From: Pteria penguin
Lineage: Eukaryota; Mollusca; Bivalvia; Pterioida; Pteriidae
NCBI GenBank assembly: GCA_035048485.1
Contig: CM068583.1
Span: 25,912,841-25,976,840, forward strand
Direction of reading: 5' to 3'
DNA: 64,000 nt
In this document: in pieces, positions 48,401-59,600 of the stretch
Numbering within the stretch: the first letter of the stretch is position 1
Layout: every line of letters starts with the position of its first letter
Notes under the pieces: generated by a model
Databases searched by the model: none
What the model saw: only the letters and a program-made list of their open reading frames with translations
What the model was told of the DNA's origin: nothing
Position numbers and translations under genes: made by a program

Positions 48401-51400
48401 TCTTGGATCACGGATCGGCATAAAAAACACCAAACTTGGTTGAGGACCTTGAGTACTTACTTTCTATGCAGTTTGATGAATTTCTGTGCAGTGGTTCTGG
48501 AGAAGAAGTCAAAAATGTGTCAACCAATCAGAGTCAATGGCGGCCATCTTGGATCACGGATCGGCATAAAAAACAAAAATGTGGTAGAGGATGTTGAGTA
48601 CTTACTTTCCATGAAGTTTGATGAAATTCTATGCAGCTGTTCTGGAGAAGAAGTTGAAAATGTGTCAACCAATCAGAGTCAATGGCGGTTATCCTGGATC
48701 ACGGATCGGCCTAAAAAACACAAACTTGGTAGAGGACCTTGAGTACCAACTTCCTATGAAGTTTGGTGAAATTCTGTGCAGCAGTTCTGGAGAAGAAGTC
48801 GAAAATGTGTTAACCAATGGCGGCCATCTTGGATCACGGATAGGCATAAAAAACACAAACTTGGTAGAGGACCTTGAGTACTTACTTCTTATGAAGTTTG
48901 GTGAAATTCTGTGCAGCGGTTCTGGAGGAGAAGTCGAAAATATGTCAACCAATCAGAGCAAATGGCGGCCATCTTGGATCACAGATCAGCATAAAAAACA
49001 CACAAACTTGGTAGAGGACTTTGAGTACTTACTTCCTATGAAGTTTGGTGAAATTCTGTGCAGCAGTTCTGGAGGAGAAGTCGAAAATGCGTCAACCAAT
49101 CAGAGCCAATGGCGGCCATCTTGGAAAACGGATCGGCATAAAAAACACAAACTTGGTAGAGGACCTTGAGTACTTACTTTCTATGCAGTTTGGTGAAATT
49201 CTGTGCAGCAGTTCTGGAGGAGAAGTCGAAAATGTGTCAACCAATCAGAGCCAATGGCGGCCATCTTGGATCAAGGATCGGCATAAAAAACACATACTTG
49301 GTAGAGGACCTTGAGTACTTACTTCCTATGAAGTTTGGTGAAATTCTGTGCAGCAGTTCTGGAGGAGAAGTCGAAAATGTGTCAACCAATCAGAGCCAAT
49401 GGCGGCCATCTTGGATCAAGGATCGGCATAAAAAACACAAACTTGGTAGAGGACCTTGAGTACTTACTTCCTATGAAGTTTGGTGAAATTCTGTGCAGCA
49501 GTTCTGGAGAAGAAGTCGAAAATATGTCAACCAATCAGAGCCAATGGCGGCCAACTTGGATCACGGATCGGCATAAAAAACACAAACTTGGTAGAGGACT
49601 TTGAGTACTTACTTCCTATGAAGTTTAGTGAAATTCTGTGTAGCATTTCTGGAGGATAAGTTGAAAATGTGTCAACCAATCAGAGCCAATGGCGGCCATC
49701 TTGGATCACGGATCGGCATAAAAAACACAAACTTTGTAGAGGACCTTGAGTACTTACTTCCTATGGAGTTTGCTGAAATTCTGTGCAGCGGTTCTGGAGA
49801 AGAAGTCGAAAATGTAGAAAAGTTAACGACGGACGGATGACGGACGACGGACAATGGATGCTGCACTATGACAATAGCTCACTTGAGCTACGCTCAGGTG
49901 AGCTAAAAAAAAACAAATCCCATAATTTACGATTAGACATTAAATGTGAAGGGTTATTGTAATTGTTATATTATAATGGATGAGTATCATCACACTCGTT
50001 ATGAAAATTGAGGAAGTCAAACCCCTTACAGATTTCTGATATATTCTATGATGTAACACTACATCACTGACCAGTAAAAGCACAGAGAGATTATAATTAA
50101 TTCAATTACTCAGATGTCCTAATACTGGTTATATGTCTGTTGTACTACTATATCGTTACTTTCTACATTACATAAAACAAATTCTTTATCAGTAATGATT
50201 TGATGATCTAGAGAAAATGTTCAAGGGGTAGATACCAGAAAATATATTCAAATAGATGACAATGTATCATTGTCAACATATATATATTCACATGCAACAA
50301 TGGTGTAAGTCCCTATATATGAATGTGGTGGCCTACCCCTTTCCAGTACAATTGTTTTGTTTGATTCTTGTTTTATGTCACACGATTAACAATGGCAATA
50401 CATGTATAACCATCTCCGTAAAAGAGTAATGGAGTAAATGAAACAGTAAATTCAGTTTAAAAAATATCATGATTCATGAAATTTTCCTTAACTGAACACT
50501 TTTTTTTCCTAATCATGCCCATTTTAAATCAACAGACATACGTGTATGCAAGCCATCTCATTTATAAACTGGCATCTCTAAACAGACACTGCACTGAAAT
50601 CAATTCCAATGGTTGATTTCTTGGCATCTCACTAGTTAATGCAGAAAAATAGGGGAATGCCACCAGAGTGGACATTAAATTAAGTTAGTATTTGAAAAGT
50701 ACTAAGGAAGCATCCTGGGCAACACTAGATCATAGTTAGAGAAATTCATTGTGCCAGCTGTAGAATTACCAAAACACAGTGGACACAACAAAAATAGTTG
50801 TAAATGTGACCACGTTTTTTATTGTCCTTGCAAACCATTCCTTAAGTTGAATTAGTTTGTCAGTAAACCTTCAAAGTATACATATCATGATACTGGCCTA
50901 GCTTACTTGTTCATTTTGTTGCAGTTCTGAAACCCAGTATCTGATTTTCTCAAAACTTGTCTTGTCAGTAAGGTCATAGCAGAGTATGGCAGCTCTAGCA
51001 CCTCTATAATACATTTTAGCCATTGATTGATATCTCTCTCCACCAGCTGTATCCTATGAGTCAAATATAACAATATGTAATTAAAATGCAGAAACACTTA
51101 TATTACAGGATGAAGGAAATGAAAAGCTAAAATGAATACTGCTCACTTGTTACAGATAGTCCATCAACAAAAGCTATAAACAGTCATACATTTTTTTCCT
51201 GTTTGTCATAGTAATAAGAGTTTTAAACAAGTCAAAAGCAATAACTTACAAATAATAATTTCATGATTTCATTTGGATCAGCTGAAGATAAAGTAATGAA
51301 ATATTTCAAGGAAAGATAACCTAGATATTTTATAGCTTTTGTCCTCTTGCTTTGACTTACCCATATATTTAATGCTATATTTTTTCCTTGGACTTGTAAT

Positions 51401-52416
51401 TTCTTTGCAGCAAAAGCTGCTCCAATGGTCTGAAATAGAACATTTAGAATACATGAATTTGTTTGTTTTATATAATTCTGACCTGGATTTCATTTCTTAA
51501 TTTCCAAAATCATAAGTACCAAGCTTCTGTTCATTATCATATTCCAGTGTATTAGATATAAATACTCCAGTATACAGATCTAAAGATAATTCAATTATTC
51601 AACTTTTTATCACTTTCAAAATCAAAGTCTGTCTTCCTTTCACCATTCTAAATTTGTATATTGAGATATAAAGCCTCTATGTCAAAAAATGATTTTATAT
51701 TTATCATAATGTCACTATAATCTGCATGCAATCTTGTAATCTAAAAACAAATTAATTAACAAGTTTGTTTGTTTCTTGTGAAACAGTAATTTAAACCAGG
51801 AATATTTTACTGATGTGGTATTAACCAGTGTCAGAGTACTGGTGGAAGTAACCTTAGGATCCACAAAAATGTACCAAATTTTGGCAGATAACAGTACTGT
51901 AGTAGATTTTCTCGCTTGGCCCAACCTGGATTTAAAACCAGACTTCACAGATGGATGATATCACAGTGTGTTCCAGTGTAGTTTTTTCTAACCATGGCAC
52001 CTATTATGTCTCTAGATAATTAGACCCGATAGTCAGTAAGGTTACTGAAAACTAGAGTCACACCTCATCTCACCAGCTAATTTGGACCAATTTATGACCA
52101 TGATCATAACAGTACATCAATACTATATTTCACAACTGGAAATGAAAGCAAGATAAAGCAAATCTGGTTTCAACAGAATCAGTTTATACACAGTTTTAGG
52201 AGATTGAAACTTACTCCTATGTGTTTGTTGTCATTTTCTTTTATATACATGTTGTATACATGGAAACACTTGGCAAATTTAATATATACTTACATTTTGA
52301 TAGTTGTCACTGAATCTTTCGTGTATATATCTAGAAACTAAACAAGTTTTTCCTGCATATGCCTTTCCCAGTAACACAACCTTTACTTGAAGATAGTCTC
52401 CTTTGTTTCCAGGCAT
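42413..52416 (-). CDS. RAB24: RAB24-like small GTPase, one exon not found
   Basis: Exons, in transcript order: 52294-52416, 51361-51429, 50907-51053, 45979-46078, 43429-43503 and 42413-42498 (600 bases, 199 residues as joined). P-loop GKAYAGKT (17-24), [10 protein letters not shown] (42 on), [19 protein letters not shown] (65 on), [12 protein letters not shown] and YLCGTKKD (118-125) match human RAB24 (GKEYVGKT, TIGAAFVAK, DTAGSERYEAMSRIYYRGA, YLCGTKSD). As in RAB24, the catalytic Gln of switch II is replaced (Gly here, Ser in human), predicting slow GTP hydrolysis. The exon for the ETSSKTG (G5) block, expected between 43504 and 45978, was not found; exons 4 and 5 nevertheless join in frame. 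The end KCNSCFK has two Cys instead of the human CCHH. RAB24 acts in autophagosome clearance. Confidence 0.88.
42540..42790 (-). mobile_element. degraded SINE of the 15752 family
   Basis: On the minus strand, diverged versions of TCTTTACGATAAGACTG, GGCCACATGTGTGACAGT, GGTCCTTCACAGTATTG and GATGCATCTG...CACCACAT follow the order of the SINE body. No intact promoter boxes. Confidence 0.55.
43429..43503 (-). CDS. RAB24: RAB24-like exon after the missing block
   Basis: Acceptor attttgtag, donor gtaaga. It encodes [20 protein letters not shown] and QPKE, the counterpart of human ELFQKVAEDYV. Confidence 0.8.
44000..45256. repeat. 36-bp minisatellite in RAB24 intron
   Basis: About 34 units of 36 bases (core GTTACTGGTGCCACCACAGC and TACAATAGCAATGAG), with occasional 12-base-shortened units (GCAGTGTTACTGG) at about 44020, 44380, 44630, 44880 and 44950. 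The shortened units repeat every 240-250 bases, giving a higher-order pattern. The 36-base period keeps 12-residue repeat frames open on both strands; these are not considered genes. Confidence 0.97.
45979..46078 (-). CDS. RAB24: RAB24-like exon 4 (G4 motif)
   Basis: Acceptor cttattcaag, donor gtacaa. It encodes [20 protein letters not shown], then [13 protein letters not shown], and ends in phase 1. Confidence 0.88.
46170..46545. repeat. 37-bp tandem repeat
   Basis: About ten units (core CATCATATTTGTCACATTTT with CACAATGCC). The left units carry CCAACC/CTGACC, the right ones CACAGCT, so the array grew mostly on its right side. It lies in the RAB24 intron upstream of exon 4. Confidence 0.95.
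47157..48285 (-). mobile_element. nested pogo/Tigger-like transposon remnant
   Basis: It begins CAGTGCAAGCCGCTTAATTG after TA (47155-47156), a Tigger-type terminus, and interrupts the first 145-bp unit of the surrounding element, which resumes near 48286 (GCTTGGTAGGAGGACC). The right terminus is degraded; a similar inverted word GGTGCGAGCG ends near 48234. The interior codes on the minus strand for a transposase C-terminus (see 47720-48110). Confidence 0.65.
47720..48110 (-). pseudogene. Tigger/pogo transposase C-terminal fragment
   Basis: The minus strand reads [20 protein letters not shown] and [14 protein letters not shown], matching the family block [19 protein letters not shown]. Upstream lie MTLLANGIA then a stop, and in another frame YR-like [13 protein letters not shown]. 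Frameshifts and stops make it non-functional. The plus-strand open frame at the same place is a shadow of it. Confidence 0.72.
48286..49830. repeat. ~145-bp tandem array
   Basis: About ten and a half units carry, in order, TTTGGTGAAATTCTGTGCAG, TTCTGGAG.AGAAGT, AACCAATCAGAG, CAATGGCGGCCATCTTGGAT, CGGATCGGCATAAAAAAC and GGTAGAGGACCTTGAGTAC. Units are 80 to 95 percent alike. Confidence 0.96.
50355..50415 (-). mobile_element. SINE tail fragment
   Basis: TTGATTCTTGTTTTATGTCA and CACGATTAACAATGGC resemble the inverted tail region of the local SINE family. The head is missing. Confidence 0.4.
50907..51053 (-). CDS. RAB24: RAB24-like exon 3 (switch II)
   Basis: Acceptor ctcatag, donor gtaagc. It encodes [20 protein letters not shown], then [20 protein letters not shown] and VSELQQNEQ. 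Confidence 0.93.
51361..51429 (-). CDS. RAB24: RAB24-like exon 2 (switch I)
   Basis: Acceptor atttcag, donor gtaagt. It encodes [20 protein letters not shown] and NIW; the effector-loop Thr is the first residue. Confidence 0.9.
52294..52416 (-). CDS. RAB24: RAB24-like exon 1 (P-loop)
   Basis: The start ATG is at 52416-52414. It encodes [20 protein letters not shown], then [20 protein letters not shown] and N, with donor gtaagt. Confidence 0.9.
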
Positions 52417-53052
52417 TTCACATGGATATGTTTATCAGTTATTAGATCTACGCAAGACAAATAGGAAAAAGAAAGTTAAAGGGATATAAAACGAGATTTC
52501 TGAAGTGAATTACCAATGTATGATCAATGTACAAGTTACAAAAACAGAACATAACAATATAATCAACACATGTATTACACAATGTTATATGTACGAAAAA
52601 GAAAACTGGCCGCGACAAATTACATGTACCACAGGCACAGCACTGCACTGCGCAGCTCGGTGCGTAAACAATACACGCCCAAATGGTTGAGGTTTCTCAT
52701 TAAGATTTATTTAATTGTTACAGTTTCAATATTTTACCTTATCAACATTATATAGAACACGACATCTTTTAATAAATAATTCCAGAATAACAAAAATCTC
52801 AAAATGCAGTCTATTTTCGTAAGTTTCGAAATACAAGCGCTTCCCTCACATTGATGATCGAAAGTGAAAGTAACTTTCATTTGCGATTACACGATTGAAA
52901 GAGCTAGCTTTGGGCATAGTAATTGGGTGAGTTAGACTGTGAGCAATACCCTGTTATTCACCGTGCTCCTTCATCTTTTGTATATATAGGATAGATAATG
53001 TGTAAGTTGTATGTAATGACTTATGTCTATTTGACCAGAATAGTACAGAAAC

Positions 53053-53116
53053 TAATTTCTATTGAAACGGTCGGCTCATACCTGAAGGTATGAGCCGACC
53101 GTTTCAATAGAAATTA
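53053..53116. mobile_element. perfect 64-bp palindrome with 9-bp flanking duplication
   Basis: Arms 53053-53083 and 53086-53116 are exact reverse complements over 31 bases (outer end TAATTTCTATTG, inner end GGCTCATACCT) around a 2-base centre GA. TACAGAAAC is repeated exactly on both sides (53044-53052 and 53117-53125). This is the signature of a very small foldback insertion; a 9-base duplication is typical of Mutator-like transposition. It lies about 640 bases upstream of the RAB24 start codon. Confidence 0.9.
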
Positions 53117-53167
53117 TACAGAAACAAATTACTGAATTAGGCATACGGCCATTTAGGGGCACGTAAT

Positions 53168-55190
53168 ATTTTATCTTGAAAATTCAAGACACTATCTTGA
53201 CAATTCAAGAAACTATGTTGAAAATATTAATCTTACTAACTTGAAAATTCAAGATAGGCTACTATCTTAGAAATTAAAGAAACTATCTTGAAAATTCAAC
53301 TTACTACCATATTCACTCGTGTAAAATACACACTTTATTTCATAAAATCTGACTACGATTTTCCAGGTGCGTATTATACACGCGATCTAAAACAAGAACC
53401 TTTTTCTAGGTGTAAGAATTCATATTGCCGTAGCGATATTGCCGTAAATGTCCGCTGACAACCATCAGAACATGACCATTAAATTTTGGGACCCTTACTT
53501 GACCACTGAAATGGATTTTAGACACTTAATAAACAGATTATCATTACAGTTTTACCTCCTTGTTTTGAACACTTTACAATATGCGCTGAAATGATGATGT
53601 TTTTACAAATGAGACTAGTATATTTTAAAATAACGAGTGCCAATGCAATCCAATTGAAGAATCGCCAGATCCAACTTTAACCACGCCCCTTACGTAGTTC
53701 AATTGTGACGTCATAATCAAATTCATGTTTGACAGGCCATTTATTTATGACGTCATAAGGAACAAGTGTGCCAAAATGTGTAATGTCAGGCATTTGACAA
53801 TCACTCAATTATCTTATCATCGTCGATCGAGGTGAAATGGCTTCATGGTCAAACAATCAACCATTACCATACACCCCGGTGAAATAATTGGTTGTTCACA
53901 TTTCTTCTACAGTTACTGCTGTGTCAATCAATTTATTTTGTACAAACATTGACACGTTGAGAAAACGAGTGTGAAATATATAGTAAATGACGGCTCTGCG
54001 TCATTATCCGTATTTTATCAAGAATACTAATTACAGTGGCTTATTGTTACAATTTTATTAGCCATTCATTAGTTTTCTTTCTATCAACACAAATTAATTT
54101 ATTATGGCAGTTGGGTTTATTCCGTTCATTGAATATCCCAAGGTAATGAAGGTTCAGACACATAACCAGTCTTGTTTTCCGTGAAATAAAATTTGTAATA
54201 CAGAGATTTTTTTCTATGTAAACTTAAGATTATTGATTACTTGCTTATGCAGCAATTTCACCTGCATATTACACACGAGATGTAGACTTTTTCTCCAATT
54301 ATTTTCCAAAAGTTGGGGGTGCGTATTAAACACGGATGCGTACTATACATGAATGAATATGGTAACTTGAAATTTCAAGATACTATCTTGAAAATTCAAG
54401 ATATTAACTTGAAAATTCAAGATAGTATCTTGAAAATTCAACTTAACTGTCTTGAAAATTCAACATACTATCTTGAAAATTCATGATACCGTTTTTAGCT
54501 TGCCAGAATGAATGTCCGGATACCTAATGTAAATTAGCTATAGTGTCTGTGTTTGCCTCCATGGCGGATACTTTAACCTTGGACATTCCTTCAAAAGTAT
54601 TAAACATAAAACTTTAAACATTTTCGACCTGCGACCTTGACCTTAATGTTTGACTTTCTTTCCAAAAATAAAACTTTGCCCATAACTTGTCAACTGCTAG
54701 CTGTAGGTCTCTCATATATTTCACACGTGCGTTTATTATGGCTACACTTTTATGTCCATACCAAGCTTGTTTACCTTGAGACCTTGACCTGTGAAGTTTG
54801 ACTCACTTTTCAAAATATACATATACATGTTTTCTCTGTGACAATCCCGTGAGAGTTATATTGTCTGCTAACAACTCTTGTCCACATACTAGTTAACTAA
54901 ACGTTTTTCTTGGTAGTTTAGTGCATAATGTTGATATCCATGAGCATCGTATAAACAGAGAAAACTTAATACGAATTTACTTTGAACTTAAGTAACAATG
55001 AAATATTGAGTAGAATTTTCAAGATACATGTAGTTAAGTTGAATTTTCAAGATAGTTAAGCTGAATTTTCAAGATAGTATCTTGAATTTTCAAGATAGTT
55101 TCTTGAATTTTCAAGGTAGTTTCTTGAATTTTCAAGGTAGTTAAGTTGAATTTTCAAGATAGTAAGTTGATTTTCAAGATAGTAGTAATA
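53168..55190. mobile_element. foldback-like element with subrepeat arms
   Basis: The left arm is built of short units of the form AACTATCTTGAAAATTCAAG (53168-53304 and 54365-54487, split by a nested MITE). The right arm (55013-55184) is made of the reverse complement, TTGAATTTTCAAGATAGT. The centre (54490-55010) carries CCTTGACC-type dispersed-repeat sequence. Long inverted arms made of short direct subrepeats define foldback elements. The exact outer ends and a target duplication could not be set. Confidence 0.65.
53307..54362. mobile_element. TIR element, CCATATTYACTCGTG family, copy 2 (nested)
   Basis: Left end CCATATTCACTCGTGTAAAA and inverted right end CCATATTCATTCATGTATAG, with TA at 53305-53306 and 54363-54364. 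The interior follows copy 1 (17275-18241) closely, apart from an extra block at 53656-53810 flanked by CAATT that is absent from copy 1. It is inserted in the left arm of the foldback-like element. Confidence 0.85.
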
Positions 55191-56134
55191 TTTACTTAAA
55201 GTAACCTTTGTTAAATATATATAATTTCATGAGCAGTAATTTAGTTGGTTTTACTTCCCTTTATAGGTTATATCTGTGGTGTAGTAGGAGTTTTGCTTCA
55301 GAGTCCTAATTAATTGGTTTTAGAAAGTTTTTTATGTGTTCACTGCTTTGTAAACTTTTTATGTATTGATATCTGAAAACTTGCATTTGCATTGCAAAGA
55401 TACAGGAAGTATCCCTGGATTGCAAAATTATCCAAAGTATTAATCTGGTTGATTTATGAATAAGATTTTTTTGATATTCAGTTACATACAGTATACCTCA
55501 AAGACGGTGGACAACTTGTCACAAGGGAAGTAACTCCAATTAAGTTGTAATATAATGAAACCTAATATCTATCTATAATACCCTGGTGTGTAAAATATTC
55601 CAAGGCACCCATAGTCATAGCAGAGGTGCTCAGCAGGTCTGATTTTGAAACATATACTACAACAATAGAGCCTACAAAGCTTAATAGTTTAGGTGCTTGT
55701 TTGGCTGATGACTGAAAGGCCCTGGGTTTGAGTCCTGCCCGTAGTTTATTGGTGTACTGTCTTTCAGGTGAAACAGTAAAAACTGAGGTCCTATGTCTTG
55801 GTAGTCATGGCACATTAAAGATTGGTGACTCTATTGCAAAGGTCTAAATTCCTGTGCATTGCAGCAGGCACATTTCATCACCAGATACTGAGATACTGTA
55901 AGTGTGGTAATTTTGGTGTGATGTAAAACAAGAATCAAATTAACAAAAAACACAAGCTACAACAGTATAAGTGAATAATTCTTGATTGTCGTCTAAAGCA
56001 ATCAAGTAGAAAGAGTGTTTCATTTTTCTGATCCATCTGATTCCTTCACTACAATTTTCGAAATAAGTAAATGTCCTAGTAAGGGCAAGCTCACTTACTA
56101 TAGGTAAAATAAATTACACACAGTAATATCAATG
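55190..56134. other. intergenic with one decayed SINE
   Basis: Apart from the SINE at 55675-55945 no structure was recognised. Confidence 0.4.
55675..55945 (+). mobile_element. decayed SINE of the 15752 family
   Basis: B-box-like GGGTTTGAGTCCTGCCC is followed by CTGTCTTTCAGGTGAAACAG, TAAAAACTGAGGTCCTATGTC, ATGGCACATTAAAGAT, GCAAAGGTCTAAATTCCTGT and GTGATGTAAAACAAGAATCA. The order matches the intact copies; no clear target duplication. Confidence 0.75.
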
Positions 56135-56221
56135 ACAGGGCTTTCGGCTCGTTGGTCCCCCTCCCCTAATTACACCAGTATAAAAAATTAGGGAGGGGTA
56201 GCAATGAGCCAAAAGCCCAGT
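56135..56221. mobile_element. miniature palindromic element, copy 2
   Basis: Ends ACAGGGCTTTCGGCTCGTTG and, inverted, ACTGGGCTTTTGGCTCATTG, with arms meeting at CTAATTACACCAGTATAAAA. Flanks TATCAATG / ATTCAATG agree at six of eight bases. Same family as 26772-26881. Confidence 0.72.
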
Positions 56222-56635
56222 ATTCAATGGGTATGAACAAAATAATTACCCTGGTGATGTTTTATGATGATTATCTTTCTCTAAACCTAATCTATATATT
56301 TTATGAAATGTATGGAGGATTGTAAATGTATTTTGTTCTGGATCAGTCTTCGTCATGATTGTGTCAGTCATAAATGTCTTAGTTGAAAATCTGGACAAAG
56401 TGCTCATTGACAGTTGTGATTAAAATAAAATGGGGTTGAGGTCACAGATAACTGGGTGTCTGCAGCTAGATATGATAAATCCATAATATGTATTTGGCAA
56501 AAGTTTGTAGAGAAATGATGTATGTATCTGAAATGGCCGCCTTGAAAATCCTCAGTCTGTGTTTTTGTTAAATTTTGATGGTACTGTACAGGAAGTATCT
56601 AACCATACTGAATTATAATCAAAAATAAGGAAATT

Positions 56636-59600
56636 GTGTCATGTAATCCAGTATGGCCTTGTGTAAATATTGTGTCATGTAATCCACTATGGTCTTTCTT
56701 GTGGCCATAGTGTGTCATGTAATGCAGTTTGGTCTTGTTGTGGCCATATTGTGTCATGTGATCCATTATGGCCTTGTTGTGGCCATATTGTGTCATGTGA
56801 TCCAGTATGGTCTTGTGGCCATATTGTGTCATTTAATCCAGTATGGCCTTGTTGTGGCCATATTGTGTCATGTGATCCACTATGGTCTTGTGGCCGTATT
56901 GTGTCATGTAATTCAGTATGGCCTTGTGGCCATATTGTGTCATGTAATCCAGTATGGCCTTGTGGACATATTGGTCATGTGATCCAGTATGGTCTTGCTG
57001 TGGCCATATTGTGTCATGTGATCCAGTATGGTCTTGTTGTTGCCGTATTGTGTCATGTAATCCAGTATGGCCTTGTGGCCATATTGTGTCATGTGATCCA
57101 GTATGGTCTTGTTGTTGCAACATTATGTCATGTGATCCAGTATGGTCTTGTTGTGGCCATATTGTGTCATGTGATCCAGTATGGTCTTGTTGTGGCCATA
57201 CTGTGTCATGTAATCCAGTATGGCCTTGTGGTCATATTGCTTCATGTGATCCAGTATGGTCTTGTTGTGGCCATATTATGTCGTGTGATCCAGTATCGTC
57301 TTGTTGTGGCCATATTATATGATAATGATCCAGTATGGTCTTGGTGTGGCCGTTTTGTGTCATGTAATCCAGTATGGCCTTGTGGCCATATTGTGTCATG
57401 TGATCCAGTATGGTCTTGTTGTTGCAACATTATGTCATGTGATCCAGTATAGTCTTGTTGTGGCCATATTGTGTCATGTAATCCAGTATGGTCTTGTTGT
57501 GGCCATATTATGTCCTGTGATCCAGTATCGTCTTGTTGTGGCCATATTATGTCATGTGATCCAGTATGGTCTTGCTGTGGCCATATTGTGTCATGTGATC
57601 CAGTATGGTCTTGTTGTGGCCATATTGTGTCATGTAATCCAGTATGGTCTTGCTGTGGCCATATTGTGTCATGTGATCCAGTATGGTCTTGCTGTAGCCA
57701 TATTGTGTCATATAATCCAGTATGGTCTTGCTGAGGCCATATTGTGTCATGTAATCCAGTATAGTCTTGCTGTGGCCATATTGTGTCATATGATCCAGTA
57801 TGGTCTTGTTGTGGCCATGATCCAATATGGTCTTATTGTGGCCATATTGTGTCATGTGATCCAGTATCGTCTTGTTGTAGCCATGATCCAGTATTGTTTT
57901 GTGGTGGTCATATTGTGTCATGTAATCCAGTATGGTCTTGTTATGGCCATATTGTGTCATGTAATCCAGTATGGTCTTTTTGTGGCCATATTGTGTCATG
58001 TAATCCAGTATGGTCTTGTTGTGGCCATATTGTGTCATGTAATCCAGTATGGTCTTGTTGTGGCCATATTGTGTCATGTGATCCAGTATGGTCTTGCTGT
58101 GGCCATGATCCAATATGGTCTTGTTGTGGCATTATTGTGTCTTGTAATCCAGTATGGTCTTGCTGTGGCCATATTGTGTCATGTAATCAAGTATGATCTT
58201 GCTGTGGCCATATTGTGTCATGTGATCCAGTATGGTCTTGTTGTGGCCATATTGTGTCACGTAATCCAGTATGGTCTTGCTGTGGTCATATTGTGTCATG
58301 TGATCCAGTATGGTCTTGTTATGGCCATGATCGAGTATGGTCTTGTTGTGGTCATATTGTGTCATGTAATCCAGTATGGTCTTGTTGTGGCCATATTGTG
58401 TCATGTAATCCAGTATGGTCTTGTTGTGGCCATATTGTGTCATGTAATCCAGTATGGTCTTGTTGTGGCCATATTGTGTCTTGTAATCCAGTATGGTCTT
58501 GCTGTGGCCATATTGTGTCATGTAATAAAGTATGATCTTGCTGTGGCCATATTGTGTCATGTGATCCAGTATGGTCTTGTTGTGGCCATATTGTGTCATG
58601 TGATCCAGTATGGTCTTGTTGTGGCCATATTATGTCATGTGATCCAGTATGGTCTTGCTGTGGCCATATTGTGTCATGTGATCCTGTATGGTCTTGTTGT
58701 GGCCATATTGTGTCATGTAATCCAGTATGGTCTTGCTGTGGCCATATTGTGTCATGTGATCCAGTATGGTCTTGTTGTGGCCATGATCCAGTATGGTCTT
58801 GTTGTGGTCATATTGTGTCATGTAATCCAGTATGGTCTTGTTGTGGCCATATTGTGTCATGTAATCCAGTATGGTCTTGTTGTGGCCATATTGTGTCATG
58901 TAATCCAGTATGGTCTTGTTGTGGCCATATTGTGTCTTGTAATCCAGTATGGTCTTGCTGTGGCCATATTGTGTCATGTAATCAAGTATGATCTTGCTGT
59001 TGCCATATTGTGTCATGTGATCCAGTATGGTCTTGTTGTGGTCATATTGTGTCATGTAATCCAGTATGGTCTTGTTGTGGCCATATTGTGTCATGTAATC
59101 CAGTATGGTCTTGTTGTGGCCATATTGTGTCATGTAATCCAGTATGGTCTTGTTGTGGCCATATTGTGTCTTGTAATCCAGTATGGTCTTGCTGTGGCCA
59201 TATTGTGTCATGTAATCAAGTATGATCTTGCTGTTGCCATATTGTGTCATGTGATCCAGTATGGTCTTGTTGTGGCCATATTGTGTCATGTGATCCAGTA
59301 TGGTCTTGTTGTGGCCATATTATGTCATGTGATCCAGTATGGTCTTGCTGTGGCCATATTGTGTCATGTGATCCTGTATGGTCTTGTTGTGGCCATATTG
59401 TGTCATGTAATCCAGTATGGTCTTGCTGTGGCCATATTGTGTCATGTGATCCAATATGGTCTTGTTGTGGCCATATTGTGTCATGTGATCCAGTATGGTC
59501 TTGTTGTAGCTATATTGGGTCATGTAATTCAGTATCGTCTTGTTGTGGCCGTATTGTGTCATGTTATCCAGTATGCTCTTGTTGTGGCCATATTGTGTCA

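Larger units (their letters stand above)
46989..49913. mobile_element. pearl-like element with 145-bp tandem core
   Basis: The left end AACAAGAGGCCCAAGTGGGC contains a small hairpin and is followed by ATCGCTCACCTGAGC. The right end carries a 29-base hairpin (49876-49904, arms AGCTCACTTGAGC / GCTCAGGTGAGCT) then CTAA and poly-A. Between them is an array of about 145-bp units plus a nested Tigger remnant (47157 to about 48285). The architecture (short terminal structures around a tandem core) resembles pearl elements of bivalves, regarded as non-autonomous Helitron relatives. The 3' hairpin plus CTAA would fit a Helitron CTRR end; this is inference. Confidence 0.7.
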
